From Spirochaetaceae bacterium (GTDB lineage: Bacteria > Spirochaetota > Spirochaetia > Treponematales > Breznakiellaceae): DNA of 6,808 nt. Shown here piece by piece: positions 6,315 to 6,808 of this stretch. The notes under the pieces are model-generated. The model worked only from the letters and a program-made list of their open reading frames with translations, was not told the origin of the DNA and made no database searches. Location of the stretch: contig JAIRXO010000023.1 in NCBI GenBank assembly GCA_031268255.1, forward strand, positions 1 through 6,808, given 5' to 3'. The position numbers and the translations under genes were made by a program. The first letter of the stretch is position 1. Each line of letters opens with the position of its first letter.

Positions 6315-6808
6315 TTACTCCATCTCGGGCAAATACTTCCAGTAGCGCCGGGGCATAAAGCTCCTTTGGAGTTTTGGATTTTTCCTTTCTTCATTGTTGA
6401 CGGCCCTGAAATAGGAACGCCACAGGTCTTTCCAGGCGTCGGAGGCATTGGGCCCAGAGGAGGGTGGCGGGGCGGAGGGGAGTGCCCCGGATTGTTCTAC
6501 GATGCGGGGTGTCCTGCCGCGGGGTCTTACGAGGGCGAGTTTCCGTCTGAGGTCCATGATAAGCCAGGCATGATTCCCGAAGCGGCGTTCAAAATGTTCC
6601 GCCAAAAGGGGCAGTGTAAAGTGGTCAGGTTCACAGCGGGCGCTAAGAATATGGTCAGGACCGGCCTCAAAACGGAGGAGGCCCTCAAGGCGGTGGCTTT
6701 CCTTCCTTGTCCGGCTAGCCGCTTCCAGTACCACGGCGGTATTGGGGTCAAGGCGCCTTTCGGCAGCCCTTTCGGCGGCCTCCCTTGCCTCGGGGAGACG
6801 CGCCCAGG
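6315..6808 (-). CDS. DUF4130 / TIGR03915-type putative DNA metabolism protein (C-terminal part, 5' end outside window)
   Basis: Minus-strand gene whose last 164 residues are visible; the frame stays open to the right edge, so the start is outside. The GTG at 6734-6732 is internal. Recognisable family features: a charged helix rich in Glu/Ala/Arg at the left of the visible part, HRLEGLLRFE, then a PDHFTLPLLAEHFERRFGNHAWLI block, and the characteristic ending with DLWRSYFRAV, NEERKNPKLQRSFMPRR and YWKYLPEM. This matches the DUF4130 domain, found alone or fused to uracil-DNA-glycosylase-like domains and commonly paired with a radical SAM protein (TIGR03916) in a suspected DNA repair or modification system; the biochemical role is not established. 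Between the two conserved blocks is a low-complexity linker (GALPSAPPPSSGPNASDA). The family is usually about 240-260 residues, so roughly 80-90 are missing. It converges on the DegT-like gene with only 5 nt between stops and belongs to another transcript. Confidence 0.85.
   Translation of the reverse strand, partial: WARLPEAREAAERAAERRLDPNTAVVLEAASRTRKESHRLEGLLRFEAGPDHILSARCEPDHFTLPLLAEHFERRFGNHAWLIMDLRRKLALVRPRGRTPRIVEQSGALPSAPPPSSGPNASDAWKDLWRSYFRAVNNEERKNPKLQRSFMPRRYWKYLPEME

Noticed and set aside
6017..6448. 143-residue minus-strand open frame spanning the convergent junction
   Set aside because: It overlaps two genes with clear family motifs in other frames.
6468..6489. CGGGGC...GCCCCG inverted repeat as a terminator for the convergent genes
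   Set aside because: Six-bp stem inside the low-complexity coding linker, with no T run on either strand; explained by GC-rich Pro/Gly/Ala codons.
6732..6734. GTG as the start of the DUF4130 gene
   Set aside because: The frame stays open through a charged helix to the window edge, and family members are longer; the codon is an internal Val.

Overview
The window looks like an ordinary bacterial chromosome segment: dense, moderately GC-rich by eye, almost no non-coding DNA. Six genes run on the plus strand, and one gene on the minus strand enters from the right edge. Protein style, Ile codon choice (many ATA) and a relaxed lipobox (Phe-Thr-Gly-Cys) suggest a spirochaete, perhaps a termite-gut-type Treponema relative. 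That is a weak inference without a database search.

Layout. Positions 2-2443 hold the end of a peptide ABC importer permease (DppC/OppC type) followed by its two ATPases (DppD and DppF types), spaced 10 and 20 nt apart. After a 72-nt gap with two small dyads comes a family 5 solute-binding lipoprotein (2516-4036). A 100-nt gap with a strong 16-bp stem-loop (4059-4112) leads to an M42 family metallo-aminopeptidase (4137-5210). One base after its stop begins a DegT/DnrJ/EryC1/StrS-like PLP enzyme (5212-6309). Five bases beyond its stop lies the stop of a convergent minus-strand gene, the C-terminal part of a DUF4130 / TIGR03915-type putative DNA metabolism protein (6315 to beyond 6808).

How it fits together. 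The lipoprotein would capture peptides, the DppC-type permease with its missing partner (expected upstream) would form the channel, DppD/DppF would power uptake, and the M42 enzyme would trim the peptides in the cytoplasm. The DegT-like gene is probably co-transcribed, but its role here is not clear. The DUF4130 gene belongs to a separate unit.

The main oddity is in the ATPase pair. DppD has Gln instead of the Walker A Lys (residue 49), and DppF has LDGGR instead of LSGGQ (residues 153-157). In the head-to-tail heterodimer these two elements face each other in the same ATP site, while the other site looks canonical. This suggests an importer with one degenerate and one working ATP site. No RNA genes, insertion sequences, CRISPR arrays or att sites were seen.
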